The position numbers and the translations under genes were made by a program. A stretch of 9,516 bases of DNA, from the NCBI GenBank assembly GCA_003343905.1, contig QAKI01000020.1, positions 1-9,516 on the forward strand, in the 5' to 3' direction. Under the pieces are notes generated by a model. It made no database searches. It was not told the DNA's origin and was given only the letters and a program-made list of their open reading frames with translations. The DNA comes from Subdoligranulum variabile. GTDB taxonomy: Bacteria; Bacillota; Clostridia; Oscillospirales; Ruminococcaceae. This document shows, one piece after another, positions 1 to 6,087 of the stretch (position 1 is its first letter; each line of letters opens with the position of its first letter).

Positions 1-13
1 CCCCCCCTAAAAA

Positions 14-436
14 CTAATACAGCTTGATCAGGATGCCGAGATCGGAGGCCGCAATGCCCGCAGGCAGACGCAGACGAACTCCGTTCGGATAACACAACTC
101 ATAAACCGAAGCATCGCTTGCGGAAGGACGCGGAGCGGCCACCGCCGGAACCGTTACCCGAACGAAACCCTCTTTACCATCGAGTATGGATGGCGTAGAT
201 CCTTGATTTTTTGAAGACCGCCTTGAGCCGTTACCTCCCTGCTTGACTTCTATGCCCAATTTCTTCGCTACCGCAGGGTGATCCCGCAAATAGCGCTGAC
301 GCCACGTATAAAACTGGCTTTCGCTCAAACCCTCACGCTTGTAAAATACACTCGGCAAATCTCCGCTCCGGTAATACTTCTCTATCAACGGATAAACCAG
401 ACCCTTCGTCAAGCGGTCGTATTTCTTATTTTCCAT
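14..436 (-). CDS. tnpA: IS66 family TnpA accessory protein
   Basis: This 140-residue protein is the first gene of the tnpA-tnpB-tnpC set of an IS66-type transposon. The N-terminal half carries a helix-turn-helix with the family's usual pattern of a glycine-leucine turn followed by S-x-F-Y-x-W-R and a basic helix (here LSESQFYTWRQRYL). TnpA is thought to bind DNA and assist the TnpC transposase. The C-terminal part ends with a hydrophobic YPNGVRLRLP segment, typical of the family. The start at 436 (MENKKYDRL) is chosen because a promoter lies just upstream and an AAGGA-like ribosome site precedes the ATG; an in-frame ATG at 493 would lie upstream of the predicted transcript start. The stop is TAG at 14-16, so tnpB should begin just outside the left edge. 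The start overlaps the stop of the chimeric frame entering from the disrupted gene by 11 bases. Confidence 0.85.
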   Translation of the reverse strand: MENKKYDRLTKGLVYPLIEKYYRSGDLPSVFYKREGLSESQFYTWRQRYLRDHPAVAKKLGIEVKQGGNGSRRSSKNQGSTPSILDGKEGFVRVTVPAVAAPRPSASDASVYELCYPNGVRLRLPAGIAASDLGILIKLY

Positions 437-475
437 AAATCCTTCTCGACCGGTGTTTATCTCCCGATCTAAAGG

Positions 476-506
476 CAAAGGTAGAATCCTCAAAAATCAT
501 CCACAA
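476..506 (-). promoter_or_regulatory. Bacteroidota-type promoter for the IS66 tnpA gene
   Basis: On the minus strand a TTG (506-504) is followed after exactly 20 bases by TACCTTTG (483-476), an exact match to the Bacteroidota -7 consensus TAnnTTTG with a -33 TTG. Transcription would start near 469, about 33 bases upstream of the tnpA start at 436. This rules out the longer in-frame start at 493. It lies inside the IS, between its tip and tnpA, as expected. Confidence 0.7.
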
Positions 507-509
507 GGT

Positions 510-529
510 GGGGATTAACGGATACTTAC
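510..529 (-). repeat. Putative terminal inverted repeat of the IS66 element
   Basis: Read on the minus strand from 529 inward, the sequence is GTAAGTATCCGTTAATCCCC. The GTAAG start resembles known IS66-family tips. The matching copy at the far end of the element is outside the window, so the length of the repeat is a guess. Confidence 0.5.
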
Positions 530-839
530 GCAGCAGATGCCGCTCATACGCCTTGTCCTCCTGGCAGAGCCTCCAGGCTTCGTACTTGTCCACGTTGTCG
601 GTAAACAGGGCGTACCCGACAGCCCGGGAATAGCGGCTTCGGCCCTGCCAGGTACCGTAGAAGAAGAGCGACAGCAGTTCCCGTTCGAGTGCCGGACGGC
701 CTTTCGTACGCAGAAGTTCGGTCAGCGATTCGACCTCGCCGTAACGGAAGTCGAGCGGGCGAAGGTTGTTCGTCGCCCTGCGGACCATTACCCGCAAATC
801 GGAAGTAATGGTGATACGTTTTACAATCATGTGACTCAT
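530..839 (-). pseudogene. Conserved element gene truncated by the IS66 insertion
   Basis: The last gene of the leftward cluster keeps 103 host codons, beginning MSHMIVKRITITSDLRVMVR and ending ...KAYERHLL, before the IS tip at 529 cuts it. An open frame continues through the IS to a TAA at 426-428 and adds 34 foreign residues that are merely translated IS terminus. I do not recognise the family. The remnant is rich in arginine and aromatics, with an LLSLFFYGTWQGRSRYSRA stretch and no membrane segment or signal peptide. A second ATG three codons in (830) is an alternative start. A strong hairpin (859-880) lies upstream. Because it shares strand, composition and spacing with its neighbours it was probably a real cluster gene; loss of its C-terminus probably inactivates it. 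Its original length cannot be told from here. Confidence 0.6.
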
Positions 840-858
840 AGTTGCAGAAATAAAGAGC

Positions 859-880
859 GCCGCGACCTTTCGGTCACGGC
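859..880 (-). other. Intercistronic GAAA-tetraloop hairpin, copy 1
   Basis: The minus-strand RNA folds as a 9-bp stem, GCCGUGACC with GGUCGCGGC, with one U-G pair, closed by a GAAA (GNRA) tetraloop. It lies in the 74-base gap between the 96-residue gene and the truncated gene, about 19 bases upstream of the latter's start. The stretch 856-880 differs by one base from 2075-2099. No clean U-run follows, so it may be a weak terminator, an RNA-processing or stability element, or a translation control element. Confidence 0.6.
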
Positions 881-913
881 ACGGGTAAAAAAATGAATGC
901 TATCCGTGAAATA

Positions 914-1204
914 TCATTCATCGAGGATTTCATTGGGAATTTCCTCGCCGGAATAGGGATTGAAAATCCGGATTTGGGCCAGCGGCTCGGACTCCACGGC
1001 GAAAAGGCCCCGTTCGGGGTCGCAGAAAAACTCCATACAGACCGGCGTGGCTGCGACGGCATGCCGCACTTCCGCTTCCGGAAGTCCGCCGCGCATAAGG
1101 TCTGCGACACGACGTTCGAAGGCCGCAGGGGTCCGTTCTTCGGTCAGATACAACCCAAAGGTATCGCCTTCGGATTCCGAGACGAACAATTCGTTTTTTC
1201 CCAT
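914..1204 (-). CDS. Small conserved hypothetical protein, 96 residues
   Basis: I do not recognise this family. It is an acidic, soluble-looking protein with no signal peptide or membrane span. It begins with a short strand-rich segment (ELFVSESEGDTFGLYLTEE), continues with a helical segment around residues 27-50, and ends with strands and FNPYSGEEIPNEILDE. It sits 27 bases downstream of the DUF4121-like gene in the leftward cluster and shares its GC-rich codon use, which supports it as a real gene. Longer frames covering the same DNA on both strands have arginine- or proline-rich nonsense compositions and look like shadows. The start at 1204 (ATG) leaves the usual short gap to the upstream stop at 1232. 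The cluster context suggests an accessory protein of a conjugative element, but no activity can be assigned. Confidence 0.65.
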   Translation of the reverse strand: MGKNELFVSESEGDTFGLYLTEERTPAAFERRVADLMRGGLPEAEVRHAVAATPVCMEFFCDPERGLFAVESEPLAQIRIFNPYSGEEIPNEILDE

Positions 1205-1231
1205 TCGATTTCATATTATGTGCGACAAATG

Positions 1232-2059
1232 TCAAACGGCATGCTTCGGGCGGATGTAATAGCAGACCGTCGTATACCGTTCGCGGTCTTTGACGAGTTT
1301 CACGGACTGAGGCGCATTGTAAAGGCGCCGTTCGGCAACCGGAGCGTCGAGTGCCTCCCACTCCTCGGGCGATACGGCCCGTTCTTCGTCCCGGTAACAC
1401 CAGACAATGACGGACGCCGGGTCGGGAGCCGAAAATACGGTTCCTTCGTAATCGGAGAGAAACTGTCGAAACTCCTCTTCCCCTCGGAAATAGATACAGT
1501 CACCCCGGTAGAGGTCGCCGTCCCGCCGTTCCGGGTCTTTATGAAGGAGGATTTTGCGCCACCGCTCGGTCGTGAAATCGCCGTAAAGAGGTTCCGGCTC
1601 CCGGTACTCCCACAGCGGCACCTCGGCGCAGAACCGGACAGCACCGTTGCCGCAGGCGCCGCAATGTCCCCAGTCGCAGAAATCCCCCTGTACGGTTCCG
1701 GCCGGGTGCAGCGCGTGCGGCGCCACGACCGTAAAAGGTCCGCCGCTCACCGCGCAGCCGATACCGCCGGCGGTCGCCCACACGAAGGGAACGTACGGAC
1801 ACAGACAGATAGAAAACGTGCCGTCCTTGCGAACGGCCTCGAGCAGGGCATTGCCGTAAAAATCGCCGTAGCGCGTGGTGTAACGTACCCGGTCGCCGAC
1901 TTTCTGAACATGCGGATTACGGGTACGTTCGATATGGCGCACCAACTTATTGGACATGTCCACGTCCTCTTGCGTCAGGCGGTGGTCATGGTGGTAGAGT
2001 TCATTCAACGGCAGCAGCGTTTCGAGACTGTACCGATTTTCGGAGTTCGTTGGATTCAT
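1232..2059 (-). CDS. DUF4121-like protein of conjugative elements
   Basis: This 275-residue cytoplasmic protein resembles, from memory, the DUF4121 family seen in Bacteroidales conjugative elements; the function is unknown. The N-terminal 50 residues are helical and polar. A likely conserved core follows: VGDRVRYTTRYGDFYGNALL at 54-73, a cysteine-containing CLCPYVPFVW at 85-94, SGGPF at 105-109, and a DWGHCGACGNGAVRFCAEVPLW block at 129-150. The Cys/His density of that block (C133, C136, C144, H132) could bind a metal or form part of an active site. LYGDFTTERWRK (158-169) and a C-terminal VAERRLYNAPQSVKLVKDRE stretch complete it. It follows the ArdC-like gene by 70 bases containing hairpin copy 2, and is followed closely by the 96-residue gene. 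The ATG at 2059 is preceded by ACAGCT, the same six bases that precede the ArdC-like start. Confidence 0.7.
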   Translation of the reverse strand: MNPTNSENRYSLETLLPLNELYHHDHRLTQEDVDMSNKLVRHIERTRNPHVQKVGDRVRYTTRYGDFYGNALLEAVRKDGTFSICLCPYVPFVWATAGGIGCAVSGGPFTVVAPHALHPAGTVQGDFCDWGHCGACGNGAVRFCAEVPLWEYREPEPLYGDFTTERWRKILLHKDPERRDGDLYRGDCIYFRGEEEFRQFLSDYEGTVFSAPDPASVIVWCYRDEERAVSPEEWEALDAPVAERRLYNAPQSVKLVKDRERYTTVCYYIRPKHAV

Positions 2060-2075
2060 AGCTGTAATAATTGAA

Positions 2076-2101
2076 GCGCCGCGACCTTTCGGCCACGGCG
2101 C
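2076..2101 (-). other. Intercistronic GAAA-tetraloop hairpin, copy 2
   Basis: On the minus strand an 11-bp stem, GCGCCGUGGCC with GGUCGCGGCGC, with two wobble pairs, is closed by GAAA. It lies between the ArdC-like stop (2130) and the DUF4121-like start (2059), ending 16 bases before that ATG. The stretch 2075-2099 matches 856-880 at 24 of 25 bases, and the single change turns a standard pair into a wobble, so the fold is kept. Confidence 0.65.
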
Positions 2102-2129
2102 AGGTTGAACGATTGATTTCTAAAGGGTC

Positions 2130-3119
2130 TCAGGCCGCTTCGGCCGGAACCTCTTCAGGAGTATCCGTTTCCCTGATTTCGGGAAGTCGTCCGGTAATCA
2201 CCCGTGCGGCACGGTTCACGTCCGTGAGGATGTCGAACAGGTAGGTCGGTTTTTTACGGAATTCCGCCAGCCAGTCCTTGAGGTAGGCGGCGCTCTCTTC
2301 GCGGGGCGTCGTGGCGAAACCCAGCATCGCACCGCACAGCGCCGCCGTAAGTTCTGCGACCAACTCCTCGCGCATATATTCGGGAGTCCTGCGTCCGTAC
2401 CCGAGTTTCCGGCCGAGGCGGTCGGAATGACCCGTGCTATGCGCCATCTCGTGCAGCAAGGTCGTATAGAAAGCATCGCCTTTCGGAAACTGTTCTTTGA
2501 GCGGACAGATGATTCGGTCGAGAGAGGACGAATACGACGCCTTGTCGCTGTATCGGAGGTGAATCGGACACAGCCACGCATCCTGTTCAAGCATCCGGTC
2601 GAGAGGTTTACAGAACATACCGTCCGAATAATCTTTCGGTTCGGGAGGAGTCGTAAGCGAGACATGACGTTCCGGCTGTCGCGCCTGTAAGTCCGTCTGG
2701 TCGATGTTGAAGACCGGGTAGGAACGCATCACCGGCAGCACGTCGTACTCCTTCTGTCGTTCCCGGGGCAGCCGGTAGTACTCCTCCGCTTCGAGCTTCC
2801 TGCGGGTTTCCTTATGGCGGATGTAGAGTTTCCAGAAGAAGACCGGAAATGACTTGGAACCTCTGAGGATGTTCAGTCCCTCCTCTTTGGCCTGGCGGAA
2901 AGTCAGGAAAACGGGCGTACGGAAGCCTGCGATTTCCGAGAGGAACAGCAGCAGCAGGATATTCCCGCCCCGGTAGGGCGTGCCGCGCAGGTTGCGCGGA
3001 AGACCGTGCGCGAGGTCGGCGATCCACGGCTTGCGCCACTCTTCGGTGAGCGTCTCCATCTTCTTTATCATCAGCTCCGTCAGTCGCGGAGCGATGGCGT
3101 TGATAAGATTCTTGTTCAT
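2130..3119 (-). CDS. ArdC-like antirestriction protein with zincin metallopeptidase domain
   Basis: This 329-residue protein has the layout of the ArdC family. The N-terminal part (about 1-140) is the single-stranded-DNA-binding domain, with a YRGGNILLLLF segment at 49-59, a FRTPVFLTFRQAKEEGLNILRGSKS stretch at 66-90 and the typical FNIDQT at 137-142. The C-terminal zincin-like domain carries HEMAHSTGH at 223-231, an HExxHxxGH zinc site with catalytic E224, followed by a glutamate-rich helix (REELVAELTA, 250-259) that may give a further ligand. ArdC proteins protect incoming single-stranded plasmid DNA from host restriction during conjugation. The start at 3119 (MNKNLINAIAPRL) is chosen because the frame upstream is arginine-rich and overlaps the preceding gene, and because it leaves a 16-base gap to that gene's stop. 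It follows the zinc-finger gene and presumably shares its transcript. Zinc-site residues are intact, so it should be active. Confidence 0.8.
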   Translation of the reverse strand: MNKNLINAIAPRLTELMIKKMETLTEEWRKPWIADLAHGLPRNLRGTPYRGGNILLLLFLSEIAGFRTPVFLTFRQAKEEGLNILRGSKSFPVFFWKLYIRHKETRRKLEAEEYYRLPRERQKEYDVLPVMRSYPVFNIDQTDLQARQPERHVSLTTPPEPKDYSDGMFCKPLDRMLEQDAWLCPIHLRYSDKASYSSSLDRIICPLKEQFPKGDAFYTTLLHEMAHSTGHSDRLGRKLGYGRRTPEYMREELVAELTAALCGAMLGFATTPREESAAYLKDWLAEFRKKPTYLFDILTDVNRAARVITGRLPEIRETDTPEEVPAEAA

Positions 3120-3135
3120 AGCTGTCGTTGTTGGG

Positions 3136-3555
3136 TTATTTTTCTTTCGGAGCGGCAGCCTGCCGCCAGTGACGGATTTTCTCGTCGTTCGTCCTGCCGC
3201 GCCACCACATGTCGCAAGCCTCGCGGAAAGCCTTGCAATCATCTTCCGGGCTGAAATTATCCGGATTCAGTCCGGTAATGACTATCCGTTCTTCCATCGT
3301 CGGAACGTGTTTCCACCACGGTTCGACCGTATCGGATATCAGTTCGCTTTCGCGGACCTGACGGGTATGTTCGGCGCACTCGTCGCACCATAGGTCGTCC
3401 TTGTCTTCTGACACGGATTCTACTTCGTGCGTGTTGCTGTCCACCCAGACCTGGCAGGATACCCGCAGCGAACCGCATGCGGCGCAACGCCACGGATTAG
3501 GAACTATTCGTGGTACTTCGGAATTATGCTCTCCATCTACTGATTTCTCGTTCAT
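3136..3555 (-). CDS. Small zinc-ribbon-like protein, 139 residues
   Basis: The protein has two CxxC knuckles, C24-A-A-C27 and C57-D-E-C60, separated by about 30 residues that look like beta strands. This spacing fits a four-cysteine zinc ribbon. The first 20 residues are polar and probably disordered. The C-terminal half is helical and rich in tryptophan and charge (ACDMWWRGRTNDEKIRHW, near the end) and may contact DNA or another protein. I do not recognise a named family. It lies 70 bases after the ParB-like stop, with a strong 11-bp hairpin in that gap, and 16 bases before the ArdC-like gene. Its codon use and GC content match its neighbours. No catalytic motif is visible; a nucleic-acid-binding accessory role in element maintenance or transfer is inference only. 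Confidence 0.65.
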   Translation of the reverse strand: MNEKSVDGEHNSEVPRIVPNPWRCAACGSLRVSCQVWVDSNTHEVESVSEDKDDLWCDECAEHTRQVRESELISDTVEPWWKHVPTMEERIVITGLNPDNFSPEDDCKAFREACDMWWRGRTNDEKIRHWRQAAAPKEK

Positions 3556-3571
3556 AATCGTAGAATTGAAA

Positions 3572-3600
3572 GACGGAGCAGGTTCGAGTCCTGCTCCGTC
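3572..3600. other. Strong intercistronic hairpin with a tRNA T-loop-like sequence
   Basis: An uninterrupted 11-bp inverted repeat, gacggagcagg (3572-3582) with cctgctccgtc (3590-3600), encloses a 7-base loop. On the plus strand the loop ttcgagt fits the tRNA T-loop pattern TTCRANY. On the transcribed minus strand the hairpin is followed by TTTCAATTC and then the ATG of the zinc-ribbon gene 17 bases on. It lies between the ParB-like stop and the next gene, like the other two hairpins in this cluster. A partial terminator or RNA-processing site is likely. Confidence 0.65.
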
Positions 3601-3625
3601 GGTTGGGACTCTGTTCTCTTCGCTG

Positions 3626-5701
3626 TCATGCCGCCGTCTTCATTTCCTCCGGCATCCGGGTATCGGGTTCGATATCCGGATCCATAGGAATCACCAGCGG
3701 CTGGGGCTCCGTCGCGGGCGTCTCCTCCGGCAGCAGCTCGGGCAGCTCCTCCGGTTCGGCATCCGGAGCCTCCTGCACCGAAGCCGCTTTTTCGACGGCT
3801 TCGGCCTGCGCACGAAGATTGTCGATTTGTTCCTGGATGCGGGCCTTGCGTTTCTCGTAAACCTTCAGGTACTCCTGCTGCACCGCACGGCTCTGCTCCG
3901 TGAAATTCAGATCCGCGAAGCGGCACATCATCCCCGTCAGAAGCGTTTCGTCCGTGCAGTAGCATTCCGGCGCCGCCGAGCGGAAGTAGTCCACCAGATA
4001 CGCGCGGGTCAGCGCCGCCTGCTGCTTGGCCGTGATGCGTCCCGCAGCGGCGAACTGCTCTTCGTCAGTCAGGAAAGAACCCTCTTTGGGCCGGATGCCG
4101 CACTGCCGGAGCTTCGAATCGCTCATGATGCGCTGCATCATGGCGTAGTAGAACATCTGCTGCTCCTCTTTCTGCAAAGGTTTGTTCGCAACCTTGACAT
4201 CGAGAAACAGCCGTTTCATATCCGTCGTGATATGCTCGTAGCAGAGCTGCCGGTTGCGCAGGTCCTGCTGTTCGAGGGCTTCCAGCGGCGAAGGAGGCAC
4301 GATTGTAACGAGCACCTTGCGTTCGCCGCCCTCGGGGTCGTCGACCGTAATCTCCCGCTCCTCGTCCCCGACCTTCGCGTAGCGGAGCTCGATATCGAGC
4401 GCTCCGAGGACGGCGTATTTGCGCACACGGCCTTCCGAGACATCGAACTCCAGTCGCCGCGTCGCCTCCGTGAAGCGGGCCATCCGAACTTCATGCCTCT
4501 GCCGTGCCTCGGCGAAATCCTCCTCCGATATGTAATTTTCGGCCTTCGGCATCTCGGGCATCTCGGGCGCTTCGTCGTAGTAATTGATGTGGTACTCCAG
4601 TTCTTCGACGTGGTAACCCTCCTCTTCGAGCGCATCGAGAACCTCCGAAGGGGTCTCGTCCGTCGAGGCGAGCGTCGTACGCGGGTCGTCCCGTAGCAGC
4701 TTCAGGGCTTTCCCAACGAGAAACTCGGTGTTCTTGCGCATCATACACTCACGGTTCTGGCATCCGGCGCAGCCGTCCGTGCATTCGTCCCGGAACAGCA
4801 CCTGGTTGGCCGTATTGTGGGCGCACGTCCGACATTCGGTCTTGTCGAAACGGTAGGTATCCAGCTTGGTCATGTAACGCTCGTAAAGTCGCCGGGCGAT
4901 CTCCTTGATACGGGCGTTTTTCCACGAGGTGCGGCATTCGTCGGCGAAATGCTCCTCGTAGACCTCCTGCTGGATGTCGGAAGGATATTTGGCGATTTCC
5001 ATAGCGACCCCCACAGAAATCTCCTCCCTGTCGAGCTGCTCGGCGAGGGCGTCGATGAGCTCGCAGAGCTTCAGACGCGAGCGGATGTAGGCTTCGCTCT
5101 TGCCGAACTTACCCACGAGACTCTCGATTGTATGCCGTCCTGACTGCAAGGCCCGTTCGTATGCCTGGGCCTCTTCGCGCGGTTTCACGTCCTCACGCTG
5201 GAGGTTCTCCGTGATGGCGGCGTCTTCGGCCTCGGCGTCGGTCATCTCCCGCACGAGGGCCGGGATGAACTTCAGCTCCGCCATAGCGGCCGCCCAGTAG
5301 CGGCGCTCGCCATAGACGATTTCGAACCCTTCGCCTTGCGGACGCACGCAGATGGGTTGCAGCACCCCGACCTGACGGATGCTCTCGGCAAGCTCCAGCA
5401 GCGTCTCCTCCCGGAAGTCCTTGCGGGGATTATACTCCGCATTGACGATTTTCTTCAGGTCGAGCAGTTGAATCTGCGGTTCGGGACGGGGGTTCGGCTC
5501 CTTTGTGGAAGCAGTTGCAGGAGCCGGAATAGCTTTCTCCGCGGCCGGCGTCTGTATCTCGGCAGGTATCGGCTCGGAGGACTGGCCGCAAATCGCAGGT
5601 TGCGATTCCTGTACGGTGGATTCCGGAGCCGGAACGGCCGGCAGTCGGGTCGCGGTCTTGCCGCGTTTTCCCGTCTTGGCACTCGCTTTCGTAGTCTGCA
5701 T
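3626..5701 (-). CDS. Long ParB-like nuclease/partition-domain protein, 691 residues
   Basis: The first 75 residues are low-complexity, rich in Pro, Ala, Thr and Lys. A ParB/Spo0J N-terminal domain follows at about 77-175, with GERRYWAA (131-138) and ENLQRED (165-171), the two motifs that in ParB proteins bind nucleotide (CTP). A helix-turn-helix lies at about 191-212 (ESLVGKFGKSEAYIRSRLKL). Next comes a six-cysteine cluster (C290, C293, C307, C311, C314, C319) that probably binds zinc. The rest (about 330-640) is a long, mostly helical domain of unknown role, ending in a coiled-coil-like stretch and an acidic Pro/Glu tail. At 691 residues it is more than twice the size of a usual chromosomal ParB of about 300. 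No ParA gene is visible. It leads the leftward cluster, with TTGTGCAA repeats upstream. Roles in maintenance or regulation of the mobile element are plausible; the name parB is not used because orthology is unproven. Confidence 0.8.
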   Translation of the reverse strand: MQTTKASAKTGKRGKTATRLPAVPAPESTVQESQPAICGQSSEPIPAEIQTPAAEKAIPAPATASTKEPNPRPEPQIQLLDLKKIVNAEYNPRKDFREETLLELAESIRQVGVLQPICVRPQGEGFEIVYGERRYWAAAMAELKFIPALVREMTDAEAEDAAITENLQREDVKPREEAQAYERALQSGRHTIESLVGKFGKSEAYIRSRLKLCELIDALAEQLDREEISVGVAMEIAKYPSDIQQEVYEEHFADECRTSWKNARIKEIARRLYERYMTKLDTYRFDKTECRTCAHNTANQVLFRDECTDGCAGCQNRECMMRKNTEFLVGKALKLLRDDPRTTLASTDETPSEVLDALEEEGYHVEELEYHINYYDEAPEMPEMPKAENYISEEDFAEARQRHEVRMARFTEATRRLEFDVSEGRVRKYAVLGALDIELRYAKVGDEEREITVDDPEGGERKVLVTIVPPSPLEALEQQDLRNRQLCYEHITTDMKRLFLDVKVANKPLQKEEQQMFYYAMMQRIMSDSKLRQCGIRPKEGSFLTDEEQFAAAGRITAKQQAALTRAYLVDYFRSAAPECYCTDETLLTGMMCRFADLNFTEQSRAVQQEYLKVYEKRKARIQEQIDNLRAQAEAVEKAASVQEAPDAEPEELPELLPEETPATEPQPLVIPMDPDIEPDTRMPEEMKTAA

Positions 5702-5741
5702 AACATCGAACAGTTTTTACCGTGTGTCTCACGTGTTTAAC

Positions 5742-5772
5742 TTGTGCAATCCTTGTCATATGGATTGTGCAA
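5742..5772. promoter_or_regulatory. Paired TTGTGCAA repeats, putative operator
   Basis: Two identical copies of TTGTGCAA occur at 5742-5749 and 5765-5772, with starts 23 bases apart. Each is a near-palindrome (TTG-N2-CAA). The larger unit also forms a 12-bp arm pair, cttgtgcaatcc with ggattgtgcaag, which pairs fully in plus-strand RNA with two G-U pairs. It lies 41-71 bases upstream of the ParB-like start. Two equally spaced half-palindromes suggest two dimers of a repressor, perhaps the ParB-like protein itself. No clear TAnnTTTG promoter is seen between them and the start. Confidence 0.45.
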
Positions 5773-6031
5773 GAACAATGAATGATTATGTTATGAGGAC
5801 TTATTCCCGAACGGGTCGGTTGCCTCGGGAAGATACACAAGGTGCGCGACGGCGGCGAAGCGGCGGAAAAATACCGCAGGGCGAGGTACATCCGAGCCGA
5901 GGACGATTTTTCCGTCCGACGCCGCCGAGGGCCGTTTCACGGCCCGGTCGCGTGCCTATCTTCCCCGACGGCAACCGACGGGGAAAGAACTTTTCTCTGC
6001 AGTTCAATCATCCTCAATTCACAGAGAACGC

Positions 6032-6064
6032 TTTTGGAATATTGGGGTCTTTTGTGTATATTTG
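6032..6064 (+). promoter_or_regulatory. Bacteroidota-type promoter of the ATPase-HNH cassette
   Basis: TTTTG (6032-6036) is followed after 20 bases by TATATTTG (6057-6064), an exact match to TAnnTTTG with standard -33 spacing. Transcription would begin around 6071, giving a leader of under 20 bases before the ATG at 6088. The sequence CTTTTG occurs twice, 18 bases apart (6031 and 6049), overlapping the -33 box. Confidence 0.7.
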
Positions 6065-6087
6065 ATTAACGAATAAAAATCATATGT

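Larger units (their letters stand above)
1..529 (-). mobile_element. IS66-family insertion sequence, one end (partial)
   Basis: The element lies on the minus strand and continues off the left edge of the window, where tnpB and tnpC would be expected. Its visible end is placed at 529 because the minus strand there begins with GTAAG, matching the GTAA-type termini known for IS66 elements, and lies just upstream of the tnpA promoter. The next 8 bases outward, 530-537 (gcagcaga), are the expected target duplication, since IS66 elements usually duplicate 8 bp. The opposite end is not visible, so neither the inverted-repeat partner nor the duplication can be confirmed. The insertion breaks an older open reading frame at 530-839. 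Family assignment rests mainly on the TnpA protein; the exact boundary is inference. Confidence 0.75.
5702..6087. other. Gene-free divergent region with GC-rich structured core
   Basis: I see no convincing gene between the divergent ParB-like and ATPase genes. Open frames here are arginine/proline-rich and lack a recognisable fold. From the left it holds the TTGTGCAA pair, a palindromic cccgaacggg (5804-5813 area), and then a GC-rich core with several stems: cggcggcg (5850-5857) can pair with cgccgccg (5920-5927); ggacg (5901-5905) with cgtcc (5913-5917); gggccgt (5929-5935) with acggccc (5939-5945); and ccccgacgg with ccgacgggg (5963-5983 area, one mismatch). After about 6000 the composition shifts to AT-rich, leading into the cassette promoter. 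It could encode a structured RNA, be a recombination or transfer site, or simply be a backbone segment flanking inserted cargo. Confidence 0.4.

Noticed and set aside
437..493. Longer start for tnpA at 493
   Set aside because: The predicted promoter -7 box lies at 483-476, downstream of that codon, and the family begins near MENKK with a good ribosome site at 436.
893..2074. A 393-codon plus-strand open frame
   Set aside because: It lies antisense to the DUF4121-like and 96-residue genes, has no recognisable motif, and spans their junction. High GC produces long antisense frames here.
3572..3608. A tRNA gene suggested by the T-arm-like sequence
   Set aside because: No D-arm or anticodon arm is present, and the 11-bp continuous stem is not possible in a full tRNA at these positions.
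3401..4696. A 431-codon plus-strand open frame
   Set aside because: It is antisense to the ParB-like gene, which has clear motifs. Its composition is Arg/Leu/His-rich and typical of a shadow frame.
5505..6065. Plus- and minus-strand frames across the divergent region (also 5801-6007 and 5842-6069)
   Set aside because: They are Arg/Pro-rich, cross the ParB-like start or stem-rich DNA, and show no fold or motif. I treated the region as non-coding.
5702..6087. A retron non-coding RNA feeding the ATPase-HNH pair
   Set aside because: Some retrons use PtuA/PtuB-type effectors, but no reverse transcriptase is present in the window and the cassette promoter lies after the structured block.
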